Shown here: in pieces, positions 25,281 through 38,002 of the stretch | Layout: every line of letters begins with the position of its first letter | Position numbering within the stretch: the stretch's first letter is position 1 | DNA from: Serratia proteamaculans | Lineage (GTDB): Bacteria; Pseudomonadota; Gammaproteobacteria; Enterobacterales; Enterobacteriaceae | DNA length: 64,000 bases | Assembly (NCBI RefSeq): GCF_013337185.1 | Contig: NZ_SWDE01000001.1 | Coordinates: 1 to 64,000 of the forward strand | Direction of reading: 5' to 3' | Made by a program: the position numbers and the translations under genes | The notes under the pieces: generated by a model | Database searches by the model: none | The model's input: the letters and a program-made list of their open reading frames with translations, nothing else | What the model was told of the DNA's origin: nothing

Positions 25281-26273
25281 TTAGCAGGAGGCGCGGACCA
25301 CCAGTTCGGTGGGAATGGTCACCTGCTGCGGCGCGGCCTGCGGGCTGCTGCTGCGTAGTTCGATCAGTTGCACAATGGCGGCGATCATCGCACTGATATC
25401 CCGCCGTACCGAGGTCAGTTGGTAGCTCGGCCAGGCGGCCATCGGGATATCGTCGAAGCCGTAGACCGCGACGTCCTGCGGGATGCGCAACGACGTATGC
25501 AAACGAATATAATCCATCACCCCCATCGCCATGGAGTCTGCGGTGCAGAAGATCGCCTGCGGAGCCGGCTGTGCCGCCAGCAGCTGCGGCGCCAGTTTGA
25601 AACCGCTCAGATAGCTGTAATCCCCGCTGAGCTGGGCCACGATCTGCAATTGCTGCTGCGCCGCCTGGGCTAAAAAGGTCTGTTGACGCAGCTGTTCCCC
25701 TTTGGCGCTGCTGCGTCCGCCAAGGACTGCCACCCGTTGTTGACCCTTTTGCGCCATCAGCGCCGCCAATTGTTGCAGGCTGGGGGCCTCATCGGCGTTG
25801 AGCGCATCGCACAGGGCATCGGCCGCCAGGCCGTTGAGCATAATCGGCGTGGCGACGCGAAACAGATCCCTGGCGGCGCGGGCGCTGATATGGTCGGCGA
25901 ATACCACGGCAGAATCTACGTGATAGGAAATGGTTTGTTTTAGGTAACCGGCCGGATCTTCGATGCCTTCCAGCCGGATCATCACCGCCTGCCGGTTGCT
26001 GTTTTGCAACTGTTCCACCAAACGGTCGAAAAACTCCAGGTCGGACAGGTCATGAAAGTGGTTTACCACCACTGCGACAAAGCCGGTTTTGCCGGTGTGC
26101 AGGCTCTGGGCGATGGCATCCGGGGCATAGCCCAGTTGGCTGGCGACGCGCATCACCAGCTCACGGTTTTTCTGCGATACCCGGCCCTGATTGGAAAAGG
26201 CGCGGGAAACCACGGTGCGTGAAACGCCGGCCACGCGGGCGACATCGTGAGAGGTGACTTTTTTAATCGGCAT
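25281..26273 (-). CDS. LacI-family transcription regulator
   Basis: 330 residues from the ATG at 26271-26273; another ATG nine bases upstream is possible. The headpiece KKVTSHDVARVAGVSRTVVS and the hinge region DAIAQSLHTGKTGFVAVVVN are typical, followed by a periplasmic-binding-like sensor domain (AIFCTADSMAMGVMDY, DVAVYGFDDIPMA). It follows the ABC ATPase gene on the same strand and faces the asparaginase gene. The twin palindromes at 24256 and 32100 are the natural operators. It may also control itself as the last gene of the ABC operon. Confidence 0.9.
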   Translation of the reverse strand: MPIKKVTSHDVARVAGVSRTVVSRAFSNQGRVSQKNRELVMRVASQLGYAPDAIAQSLHTGKTGFVAVVVNHFHDLSDLEFFDRLVEQLQNSNRQAVMIRLEGIEDPAGYLKQTISYHVDSAVVFADHISARAARDLFRVATPIMLNGLAADALCDALNADEAPSLQQLAALMAQKGQQRVAVLGGRSSAKGEQLRQQTFLAQAAQQQLQIVAQLSGDYSYLSGFKLAPQLLAAQPAPQAIFCTADSMAMGVMDYIRLHTSLRIPQDVAVYGFDDIPMAAWPSYQLTSVRRDISAMIAAIVQLIELRSSSPQAAPQQVTIPTELVVRASC

Positions 26274-26334
26274 GGTGCGCATACTCAACGGAAAACAGGG
26301 CGCTGCGGTAGGGTCGCGCAGCGGGCATAGGGTC

Positions 26335-27468
26335 TCACAGAATGCCGGTCGGTAACACTGTTTCCCCCTGCGGTGCCAGCCGTTCGCCGGTTTGTGAGTC
26401 AAAAAAGTGCAGCGCGCTGGTATCCAGCGTCACCGCCAGCGGTTGCCCTTGTGACTGCTGCAACTGAGAATGCTGTTTCACGATGTACTGCGCGCCGTTA
26501 TCACCCTGCACGAACAGATTGCTCTCCGCCCCCAGATTTTCGCTGTATACCAGCGTCCCGGTCAGATGCGGTTCTGCCAGCGGTTCACTGATTCGGCAGG
26601 CTTCCGGACGACAGCCCAGCGTCAGCCAGGCGCCCTGTTGCTGAGTCAACGCCGGGAAATCGGCGGCGGCCAGCGGCAGCACCAGGCCCGAATCGCCTTG
26701 CAGCACAATCTGATCCCCCTGAACCTGTACCTGCACTTCAAACAGATTCATTTGCGGTGAGCCGATAAACTCGGCGACAAAACGATTGACCGGACGGTGG
26801 TAGAGATCCAGCGGCGTGCCGATTTGCTGGACTTTGCCCTGGTTCATGATCACCACTTTGTCCGCCATGGTCATTGCTTCCACCTGATCGTGGGTGACGT
26901 AGATAATGGTGGCACCAATCGCCTTGTGCAGCGCCGACAGCTCCTGACGCATGCGGTTGCGCAGTTTGGCATCGAGATTGGACAGCGGTTCATCGAACAG
27001 GAACACCTTCGGCCGCCGGACGATCGCCCGGCCAAGCGCCACCCTCTGGCGTTGGCCACCGGAAAGCTGACCGGGTTTAACCTGTAGAAATTCGCTCAGG
27101 TGCAGCATTTCGGCGACGGCGGCAATCTGGCCGGCGATCTCCGCTTTGGCCATGCCTTTGATTTTCAGCGACAGCGCCATGTTGTCGTACACCGTCATGT
27201 GCGGATACAGCGCATAGCTCTGGAACACCATGGCGATATCACGGTATTTGGGCAGCACTTCGTTCATGCGTTCGCCGTCGATGCGCAATTCGCCGGAGGA
27301 CAGGGTTTCCAGCCCGGCGATCATCCGCAGGGTGGTGGACTTGCCGCAGCCCGATGGGCCGAGCAGCACCACAAATTCGCCTTTTTCCACCTGCAGATTC
27401 ACGTTGCTTGCGGCCTGATAGCCGTTGTCATAACGTTTGTTGATATCGAGCAATTCTACGTAAGCCAT
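26335..27468 (-). CDS. Carbohydrate ABC transporter ATPase (MalK/UgpC family)
   Basis: 377 residues from the ATG at 27466-27468, which overlaps the aminopeptidase stop. Walker A GPSGCGKST, signature LSGGQRQRVALGRA, Walker B VFLFDEPLSNLD, and a C-terminal OB-type regulatory domain (from about 240) as in MalK. It energises the importer made by the two permeases and the binding protein further upstream in the same operon. Confidence 0.92.
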   Translation of the reverse strand: MAYVELLDINKRYDNGYQAASNVNLQVEKGEFVVLLGPSGCGKSTTLRMIAGLETLSSGELRIDGERMNEVLPKYRDIAMVFQSYALYPHMTVYDNMALSLKIKGMAKAEIAGQIAAVAEMLHLSEFLQVKPGQLSGGQRQRVALGRAIVRRPKVFLFDEPLSNLDAKLRNRMRQELSALHKAIGATIIYVTHDQVEAMTMADKVVIMNQGKVQQIGTPLDLYHRPVNRFVAEFIGSPQMNLFEVQVQVQGDQIVLQGDSGLVLPLAAADFPALTQQQGAWLTLGCRPEACRISEPLAEPHLTGTLVYSENLGAESNLFVQGDNGAQYIVKQHSQLQQSQGQPLAVTLDTSALHFFDSQTGERLAPQGETVLPTGIL

Positions 27469-28877
27469 CAGTGCTCCGTTTCGGCAAGCAGGGAACTCAG
27501 CCGTGCCAGCAGCAGCACGCCGAATGAGGACGCGCCGTTGGCGTACAGCTTGCGGTGCGGCATATCGGTCGACATGGCGGCGATGTCCAGATGCGCCCAG
27601 CGTTGACCCGGTTGTACGAACTCGCTGATAAAGGTGGCCGCCACGCACGGGCTGCCGTGCGGATCTTCACCGCCGTGGCGGTAGTCGGCAAATTCAGACT
27701 TCAGCACGCCGCGATACCAGCCGCCGTGCGGCATCGGCCACACCGGTTCTGCGCTGACCTGGCCCGCCTGGGTGACCTGCGCCAGAAACGTCGGGTCGTT
27801 GCCCATCATGGCGGCATATTCCTTGCCCAAAGCCACGCCGGCGCCGCCGGTCAGGGTGGCAATGTCCAGCAGATAATCCGGTTGGAAGCGTTGCTGGGCA
27901 TAGCTGATCACGTCCGCCAGCACCATGCGACCTTCGGCGTCGGTGGAAATGATCTCCACCGATTTGCCGTTGTGCATAGTGACAACGTCACCAGGGCGCT
28001 GGGCGCGGGAGGAGGGCATGTTTTCCACCAGCCCGCACAGGCCAATGACGCGGATTGGCAATTGCAATGCGTCGATAATGCGCATTGCACCCACCACCGC
28101 GGCGGCACCGCCCATATCGAACTTCATGGTGCTCATGCGTGCCGCACCTTTGATGCTGATACCGCCGCTGTCGAAGGTGACGCCTTTGCCGACCAGCGCC
28201 AGCGTGTGGCGGGCGTTGGCCGGGTGGTGATCGAGGATCAGCAACTGCGACGCGCGGGCGCTGCCCTGGCCGACCCCGAGCAGGCCGCCAAAGCCCAACG
28301 CCGCCATTTGTTCATCCCCCAAGACCTCCTGACGCAGATGACGGAAGGGCAACTGTGCTACCGCTTTTACAAAGCTTTCCGGGTAGAGAATATTGGCCGG
28401 TTTGTTCATCAGCTCGCGGCCAATGATCACGCCCTCGGCATGCAGATTAGCCCAGTCGCACAGAGCCTGAGTGGCCGCGTCCTGGCTGCTTAGCGGCAGG
28501 GTCGGGTCGGCAAGCCGGGCGTTGGCGTGATGCTGATAATGATAAGCGCCCAGCCGCAGGCCGAACAGTAACCAGCGCCAATTCTCGGCATCTGCCGGCA
28601 GCTCTGGGGCCAGCGTCAGGCGGAGCTGTTGCAGCCCGTAGTCTTTTTGTCCGGCGGCGATCACCGCCCCGGCATCCTGTAGCGCGGCAGGGGTCAGCGG
28701 CGTGCCAATATTGAGCGCAAAACGGCCGTCACCCAGTGGATAAAGCGTGCCGACGGTTGCCCGCTGCAGCCCGGCATTTTGCAAGGTGGCAGGCAGTGGG
28801 TCTTCTGCGGAGGCAAACAGGATCACTTGTTGACGCTCGTTCGCGCCGTTAACGCGGTAAATATCGATTGATTGCAT
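27468..28877 (-). CDS. M17 leucyl aminopeptidase family protein inside a sugar ABC operon
   Basis: 469 residues. Metal and catalytic residues of the M17 family are present: GKGVTFDSGGISIK (lysine and aspartates), KFDMGGAAAV and STDAEGRMVLAD. The N-terminal domain is distinct from PepA. It is cytoplasmic and removes N-terminal residues from peptides. Its position between permease and ATPase genes of a carbohydrate importer is unusual and suggests that the imported compound carries a peptide or amino acid part. A housekeeping pepA is expected elsewhere. Confidence 0.9.
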   Translation of the reverse strand: MQSIDIYRVNGANERQQVILFASAEDPLPATLQNAGLQRATVGTLYPLGDGRFALNIGTPLTPAALQDAGAVIAAGQKDYGLQQLRLTLAPELPADAENWRWLLFGLRLGAYHYQHHANARLADPTLPLSSQDAATQALCDWANLHAEGVIIGRELMNKPANILYPESFVKAVAQLPFRHLRQEVLGDEQMAALGFGGLLGVGQGSARASQLLILDHHPANARHTLALVGKGVTFDSGGISIKGAARMSTMKFDMGGAAAVVGAMRIIDALQLPIRVIGLCGLVENMPSSRAQRPGDVVTMHNGKSVEIISTDAEGRMVLADVISYAQQRFQPDYLLDIATLTGGAGVALGKEYAAMMGNDPTFLAQVTQAGQVSAEPVWPMPHGGWYRGVLKSEFADYRHGGEDPHGSPCVAATFISEFVQPGQRWAHLDIAAMSTDMPHRKLYANGASSFGVLLLARLSSLLAETEH

Positions 28878-28880
28878 AAG

Positions 28881-29714
28881 TTACCCTTTGACCGCCCCAC
28901 GGGTGAGGCTTTCCATCATTTGTTTGGACGAGAAAATAAAGGCGATCAGCAGCGGCACGATCGCCAGGAAACTGCCGGTCATCACCAGGTTCCACGGCGT
29001 GGCAGTGGCACCGCTCAGGCTGCGCAACACCAACTGAAGAATTTGTTTGTCCGGCGACTGCAACGCCACCAGCGGCAGCATAAAGTTGTTCCAGGTATCG
29101 ACCACCACTACGATCGCCACCGTCAGCAGCGCCGGGCGCATCAACGGCAGGCCGATACGCAGGAATATTTGCAGTTCGTTCAGGCCATCCATGCGCGCAC
29201 TGTCGAGAATTTCACTGGGCAGCGAGGAGCTGACGTACTGGCGCACCAGGAAAATGCCGAAGATGTTGACCCCGGCGGGGAGCCAGACGGCGGCGAACTG
29301 ATCCAGCAGGCCGACGCTTTTGATCACGAAGAAATAAGGCACCAGGTTGACCACGCTGGGCACCATCATGGTCAGCATCAGGGTGGTGAACAGCACCTTT
29401 TTGCCCTTGAACTGATAAACGCTGAAGGCGTAGCCCGCGGCGGCGGACACCAGCACGCTGGTCAGCGTCGCCATGGCGGTGACATACAGGGTATTGAGCA
29501 GCGCGCGGGTGAAAGGTACCTGCTGTTCCAGCCCCTGGTAGTTTTCCAGCAGATGGCTGCCAAAGCGCAGCGACATGCCCATGATGCTGCGGGTGTCCTG
29601 CGTCGCCAGCAAGGCCGACCAATAGAACGGGAATAATGACAGCGAAGCAAACAGTGAGACCAGCAGGTAAATCACCAGCTTGCCGGTGTCAAAACGGCGG
29701 CCGTTAGCGTTCAT
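28881..29714 (-). CDS. Carbohydrate ABC transporter permease (MalG family)
   Basis: 277 residues with six membrane helices. The ATPase-contact loop DSARMDGLNELQIFLRIGLP and the following MRPALLTVAIVVVVDTWNNF are MalG hallmarks. It overlaps the other permease gene by 11 bases and is followed after 3 bp by the aminopeptidase. Confidence 0.9.
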   Translation of the reverse strand: MNANGRRFDTGKLVIYLLVSLFASLSLFPFYWSALLATQDTRSIMGMSLRFGSHLLENYQGLEQQVPFTRALLNTLYVTAMATLTSVLVSAAAGYAFSVYQFKGKKVLFTTLMLTMMVPSVVNLVPYFFVIKSVGLLDQFAAVWLPAGVNIFGIFLVRQYVSSSLPSEILDSARMDGLNELQIFLRIGLPLMRPALLTVAIVVVVDTWNNFMLPLVALQSPDKQILQLVLRSLSGATATPWNLVMTGSFLAIVPLLIAFIFSSKQMMESLTRGAVKG

Positions 29715-30645
29715 TGTTCAATCCTCCCCGCTTGCCAAAGCCCCAGAACACCAGGGCGCTGACCACGGCAATCAACAGGAACAGGATCCAGGAGATCGCC
29801 GAAGCGGTACCCATGTCCAGATAGGACCAACCGGTTTTGTAAACGTACATCGATACCGTCAGGCCGCTGTTGTCGACCCCGCCGGTGCCTTGCGTGAGGA
29901 TCATCGGTTCATTGAACAATTGCATATTGCCGATCAGCGTCATCAAGGTGGCGAAGAAGATAAAGGGCGCCAACAGCGGCAGGGCGATATAGCGAAATTT
30001 TTGCCAGCGGCCGGCGCCGTCCAGTTCTATTGCTTCGTACAGGTCCGGTGAGATCGACGCCAGGCCGGTCATGTAGATCACCGTATTGATGCCGGTAAAC
30101 TTCCAGGTCACCTGATTGGCGATAGTGAAACGGATCCAGTCGCTATCAAAGAAGTTGATCGGCAAGGCAGCGGCCAGCGCGCCGAGGTGCAGTCGGGTGG
30201 CTAACCCGCTGAGCAGTTCGTTAACCATGCCGACCGGGGAGAACAGGTTGAACACAATCAGGCTGACGGCGACGGAAGAGGTGATGTAGGGCAGGAAGAT
30301 CGCCGCCTTCAAAAAGCGTCTGCCGCGCACGATGATGTGCAGCAATGAGTAGGCCAGGGTGATGGCGAACAGGTGCTGACACAGACCGGACACCAGCGTA
30401 ATTTTGATGGTGTTGACCAGCGACACCCAGAAGGCATCGTCGGTGAAGGCATAGTAAAAGTTGTCCAGCCCGACAAACTTCATCGAGCTGAGGCCTTTGA
30501 CCGGGTTCCACGACTGAAATGACAGAAACGCCGAGAAGAAGATCGGGAAGGCGTTGAACACCGCGAACAGCAGCATAAATGGCAGCAGCAGCAGGTAGGC
30601 GGTGCGGTGATCGTGCAGCAGCCCTTTGAAAAATCGCTTACGCAT
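29704..30645 (-). CDS. Carbohydrate ABC transporter permease (MalF/UgpA family)
   Basis: 313 residues from the ATG at 30643-30645 (GGGGAG upstream). The start MRKRFFKGLLHDHRTAYLLL leads into the first helix; the contact loop is DLYEAIELDGAGRWQKFRYI. It partners the MalG-type permease. A stable hairpin separates it from the binding-protein gene. Confidence 0.9.
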   Translation of the reverse strand: MRKRFFKGLLHDHRTAYLLLLPFMLLFAVFNAFPIFFSAFLSFQSWNPVKGLSSMKFVGLDNFYYAFTDDAFWVSLVNTIKITLVSGLCQHLFAITLAYSLLHIIVRGRRFLKAAIFLPYITSSVAVSLIVFNLFSPVGMVNELLSGLATRLHLGALAAALPINFFDSDWIRFTIANQVTWKFTGINTVIYMTGLASISPDLYEAIELDGAGRWQKFRYIALPLLAPFIFFATLMTLIGNMQLFNEPMILTQGTGGVDNSGLTVSMYVYKTGWSYLDMGTASAISWILFLLIAVVSALVFWGFGKRGGLNNER

Positions 30646-30757
30646 AGACTCCCCGAACCGACGGAAATAAAACATGGGTGGCCGAAAGGCCTGACTGAAT
30701 ATCGCCTCTTTCTTGAGGAGAGGGGGAAGGTTAATCGCGTTTCCCCCTCACCCTAAT

Positions 30758-30775
30758 CCTCTCCCATGGGAGAGG
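30758..30775. repeat. Perfect palindrome (REP-like hairpin) between binding protein and permease genes
   Basis: CCTCTCCCATGGGAGAGG, preceded by another stem of GGGGGAA and TTTCCCCC (30722-30747). It lies 4 bp after the binding-protein stop. As in malE-malF, such a hairpin would stabilise the upstream message and give more binding protein than permease; this role is inferred. Confidence 0.6.
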
Positions 30776-30778
30776 GGA

Positions 30779-32053
30779 TTATAATGAGCGCATCCGCCGC
30801 TCGAGCAGCTTGTTGGCATCGCGCAGGGTGCTGTCGATGTCCTGATGCTGCACCAGAATTTTCTTCGCCGCTTCGTTAAGAATTTCGTTGGCGATGTTGT
30901 CTTCCGGCGATGAGGCGACCGGTTTCAAATCCGGCACCAGACTGGCGTAGTAGCGCATCGAGTGTTGACCGCCGAGAATGCTGCTCGGGGTGTCAAAGTA
31001 GGGCGCGTTATACACGTCGAGGCGGGCAGGTAAGGTACCGGCGGTTTTCGCCGCGTCGATCACTACGTCACGCTGCATAAAGTACTGAATGAACTGCCAG
31101 GCCGCCTGGGTGTTTTTGCTCTGCTTCGGGATCACCAGCGTGGTGCCACCGGCATTGACCTTGATATTGCCCGGCACGCCGGTCACCCGCCATAGCCCGG
31201 CTTTGGCACCGTCCGGATCCAGTTCCTGCTCGATGCGGCCTTCGTCCCAGGGGCCGTCGATATCGGCGAACAGTTTCCCCTGGCGGTACAGTTTGATGTA
31301 TTCCTGCGAGTTGGTTGAGCCGTCGAGCGAGGCGGCCAGCCCTTTGTCATACAGCGTTTTAATCACCGTCATCAGCTGCTTGATTTGTGGCGAATCAAGA
31401 TTGGGTTTGCCGTCTTTGGTGTACACCGGCTTGCCCGGTTCACTGTTCATGCCCACCACCAGCGGGTTGATCAAACTGGTGGCTGCCGGGAGCAGATAAG
31501 CGCCTTGCTCTTTTTTCAGTTTTTCACCAAAGGCGATAAAGCTGTCCCAGCTTTTGGTGATGTCTTCAATCTTCACGCCAGCCTTCTGCACCATGTCGTT
31601 CCGGTAGATCATGATCACCGGGCCGGTGTCGTAAGGCACACCATAGATGTTGCCATCGTTGCCCTTCGCCAGGCTGATCATCGAAGGATCAAACTGCCAG
31701 CCCTGGCTATCGATGCTAAACGGCGGAGCGCTCAGGTTGTTCAGCCCGCCTGAGTTGGCAAAACTGCCCAGCTTGATGGTGCTGACGCTGAAAATATCGG
31801 CGGCACCCTGGCCGACGGCCAGCGCGGTGGTCAGCTTTTGATGGCAGTCGGCGAAGCCGCATTTGATCGACTGCACCTGGATGTCCGGATGTGCCGCCTC
31901 AAAGTCTTTAATCACCTTGTTGATGTAATCATTCGGCAAATAGTTGGCGAAGGTAATACGGGTGTTGGCGCTGGCGGAAACGGGCAGGGCCAGCAGCACG
32001 GCCAGTGCGGCCCCGGTGATCCTATGGTTAGTACGCAAGCAGAAATGAGCCAT
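30779..32053 (-). CDS. Carbohydrate ABC transporter substrate-binding protein
   Basis: 424 residues from the ATG at 32051-32053. This start has GGGG well spaced and opens a good signal peptide (AALAVLLALPVSASA). The longer frame from 32101 would begin inside the palindromic operator and is less likely. The mature part is an SBP_bac_1 protein (ITFANYLPNDYINKVIKDFE, NIYGVPYDTGPVIMIYRNDM, DGPWDEGRIEQ), as used for oligosaccharides and sugar derivatives. It is the first gene of the operon: binding protein, two permeases, aminopeptidase, ATPase, regulator. Confidence 0.9.
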   Translation of the reverse strand: MAHFCLRTNHRITGAALAVLLALPVSASANTRITFANYLPNDYINKVIKDFEAAHPDIQVQSIKCGFADCHQKLTTALAVGQGAADIFSVSTIKLGSFANSGGLNNLSAPPFSIDSQGWQFDPSMISLAKGNDGNIYGVPYDTGPVIMIYRNDMVQKAGVKIEDITKSWDSFIAFGEKLKKEQGAYLLPAATSLINPLVVGMNSEPGKPVYTKDGKPNLDSPQIKQLMTVIKTLYDKGLAASLDGSTNSQEYIKLYRQGKLFADIDGPWDEGRIEQELDPDGAKAGLWRVTGVPGNIKVNAGGTTLVIPKQSKNTQAAWQFIQYFMQRDVVIDAAKTAGTLPARLDVYNAPYFDTPSSILGGQHSMRYYASLVPDLKPVASSPEDNIANEILNEAAKKILVQHQDIDSTLRDANKLLERRMRSL

Positions 32054-32099
32054 GATAACCCCGATGCTGTGCAGTCGATGTGGTGTGTGTTTTTTCATC

Positions 32100-32117
32100 A
32101 TGGAACACGTGTTCCAT
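32100..32117. promoter_or_regulatory. LacI-type operator before the sugar ABC operon
   Basis: ATGGAACACGTGTTCCAT is a perfect 18-bp palindrome that shares its core with the site at 24256-24279. A TTGACA -35 box on the minus strand lies just upstream (32148-32153), so the operator sits at or after the transcription start. Confidence 0.75.
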
Positions 32118-32262
32118 TGAAATTAACCTATTATCGCGCCCCCGGACTGTCAACAATTTGTTCGCTAAGTTAACAAATATGAGATCTGGCGCGGGAGTTA
32201 CTCGCAGATACGCCCGATGTTGGTTCACACAGGAGCACGCCGAGCCTGAACTGATGCGGGTT

Positions 32263-32301
32263 TGCCCGTGTTTGGTGCGTTCTGTGCACCGAAGTGGGGC
32301 G
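32263..32301 (+). promoter_or_regulatory. Pair of NtrC-like enhancer sites upstream of astC
   Basis: Two matches to the TGCACC-N5-GGTGCA consensus: TGCCCGTGTTTGGTGCG (32263-32279, 9 of 12) and TGCACCGAAGTGGGGCG (32285-32301, 10 of 12). Centre-to-centre spacing is 22 bp, two helical turns, as in known NtrC enhancers. They lie about 230 bp before the sigma-54 promoter. Confidence 0.6.
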
Positions 32302-32448
32302 AAAGTGTGATCGGGCGCAGATCGGGCCAAATTATTTTTGCGAGCGCGATCAGAATTATTGAAGTTTTTTGTAATTGAATAGGATTTCGCGGCCAACGAT
32401 GATTTTTAGCCTTATTTTTTCAATTATTCATTACCAATGCATATTTAT

Positions 32449-32462
32449 TGAATAAGTATGCA
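32449..32462. promoter_or_regulatory. ArgR box upstream of astC
   Basis: TGAATAAGTATGCA matches 12 of 14 positions of the ARG box TGAATAATTATTCA. A weaker match (10 of 14) lies at 32417-32430. ArgR is known to activate astC in Salmonella. Confidence 0.55.
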
Positions 32463-32517
32463 TTGTAAGCCGTTGTTTTAGCGTAAAAAAACGCAAAATT
32501 CGCCAAAAATCCCAGTT

Positions 32518-32533
32518 TGGCACGATAGCTGCT
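32518..32533 (+). promoter_or_regulatory. Sigma-54 promoter of the ast operon
   Basis: TGGCACGATAGCTGCT: GG and GC are separated by 10 bp as required for sigma-54, and only one base of the -12 element differs from consensus. It fits the known nitrogen control of astCADBE in enterobacteria. Confidence 0.75.
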
Positions 32534-32778
32534 CTACACTCTTTATCAAACGGCATGTATTTTAACTGCTCGTTAACATTTATTCCCCGTTCCAGGACCC
32601 GATACCCGGCATAAATAGCGAAAAACGCGTTTGATGTAACAGATTTGTTTCTGAATAGACGGTGAAAGGCAGAGTTATCACCGGTCGAAAAGTTGAACTC
32701 ACGGCGCAGTTTTTGTTGTTTTGTTGCGGGACATGCGGGCTGGAGCGGCCCTTACAGTCAAAATTCAGTCTTTGCTGA

Positions 32779-34008
<1,230 letters not shown>

Positions 34009-34060
34009 TACCGGGGCTGCGCCTTCACCGGCGCAGCCTGTTTAAGAAGAGGTTCGCATT

Positions 34061-36567
<2,507 letters not shown>

Positions 36568-36650
36568 GTTTTACCCGCCGCTTTTCAAGCCGCAGCGTTG
36601 TTACTGTAGGGGCGCAGCATGCAGCGCCCCTGCAATATCAGGAGAACAGC

Positions 36651-37991
36651 ATGTCAGGATATGAAGTCAATTTCGATGGTCTGGTGGGCCTGACGCATCA
36701 CTACGCCGGATTGTCATTTGGTAATGAGGCTTCGACCCAACACCAAAATAGCGTGTCGAACCCGAAGCTGGCGGCCAAGCAAGGCCTGCTGAAGATGAAG
36801 GCGTTGGCCGATCTCGGTTTCCAGCAGGGGGTTTTACCGCCGCAGGAACGCCCGCATGTGCCGATGTTACGTAAACTGGGTTTCAGCGGCAGCGATGAAA
36901 GCGTGTTGGCGCAGGCGATGCAGCAATCCCCACGTTTGCTGTCCGCGCTCAGTTCGGCTTCTTGCATGTGGACCGCCAATGCGGCCACGGTGTCACCATC
37001 CGCGGATAGCGCTGATGGCAAGGTGCATTTCACTGCCGCCAATCTGAACAATAAATTCCATCGTGCGATTGAGGCTGAAACCACCTCTGGTGTACTGCGA
37101 GCGATGTTTAACGACCCCCGCCATTTCGCCCACCATGAGGCCTTGCCGCAGGTGGCGCTGTTTGGCGACGAAGGTGCGGCTAACCACAACCGGCTGGGCG
37201 GCGACTACGCTAAACGCAGCGTGCAGATGTTTGTTTACGGTCGTCAGGAGTTTGGCGGCGAAATTGCCCCAACGCGTTATCCGGCGCGCCAGACGCGTGA
37301 AGCCGGGGAGGCGATTGCCCGTCTGCACCAGTTGGACGAGCAGCACACGGTGTTTGTGCAGCAGAATCCGGAGGTGATCGATCAGGGCGTGTTCCATAAC
37401 GACGTGATTGCCGTCAGCAACCAGAACGTGCTGTTCCATCATCAGCAGGCTTTTTATCGGCAGCAACAGGCGCTGGATGAAGTGCGCCGCAAGATGGCGA
37501 CGCTGGACAGCGAACTGGTGGCGATTGAGGTGCCGACGACGCGGGTTTCCGTGGCGGATGCGGTGGCAACCTATCTGTTCAACAGCCAGATCCTGACCAA
37601 GCCAAACGGCAAGATGATGATCGTGGTACCCGAAGAGTCGCGCCAGCACAGCGGCGTCTGGAGTTACCTGAGCGAGATGGTGGTCAGCGGCGGACCTATT
37701 GATGAAATCAAGGTGTTCGATCTGCGTGAGAGTATGCGTAACGGCGGCGGACCGGCCTGTTTGCGGCTGCGTGTGGCGCTCAATGAGCAGGAGCTGCGGG
37801 CGGTTAATCCGCGCGTAATGATGAACGATAGCCTGTTCGTCACGCTCAATGAATGGGTCGATCGTTATTACCGCGATCGCCTGACGCAAAATGACCTGGC
37901 CGATCCGCAACTGCTGCGTGAAGGGCGTGAGGCGCTGGATTCCCTGACAACCATCCTCGGGTTGGGTTCGGTTTATCCTTTCCAACAATAG
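36651..37991 (+). CDS. astB: N-succinylarginine dihydrolase
   Basis: 446 residues, full family length, with the opening [20 protein letters not shown] and the catalytic regions [12 protein letters not shown] and [13 protein letters not shown]. It splits succinylarginine to succinylornithine, carbon dioxide and two ammonia, the nitrogen-releasing second step. It lies 83 bp after astD and 11 bp before astE. Confidence 0.96.
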   Translation: MSGYEVNFDGLVGLTHHYAGLSFGNEASTQHQNSVSNPKLAAKQGLLKMKALADLGFQQGVLPPQERPHVPMLRKLGFSGSDESVLAQAMQQSPRLLSALSSASCMWTANAATVSPSADSADGKVHFTAANLNNKFHRAIEAETTSGVLRAMFNDPRHFAHHEALPQVALFGDEGAANHNRLGGDYAKRSVQMFVYGRQEFGGEIAPTRYPARQTREAGEAIARLHQLDEQHTVFVQQNPEVIDQGVFHNDVIAVSNQNVLFHHQQAFYRQQQALDEVRRKMATLDSELVAIEVPTTRVSVADAVATYLFNSQILTKPNGKMMIVVPEESRQHSGVWSYLSEMVVSGGPIDEIKVFDLRESMRNGGGPACLRLRVALNEQELRAVNPRVMMNDSLFVTLNEWVDRYYRDRLTQNDLADPQLLREGREALDSLTTILGLGSVYPFQQ

Positions 37992-38002
37992 ACGGAGCCA
38001 CC

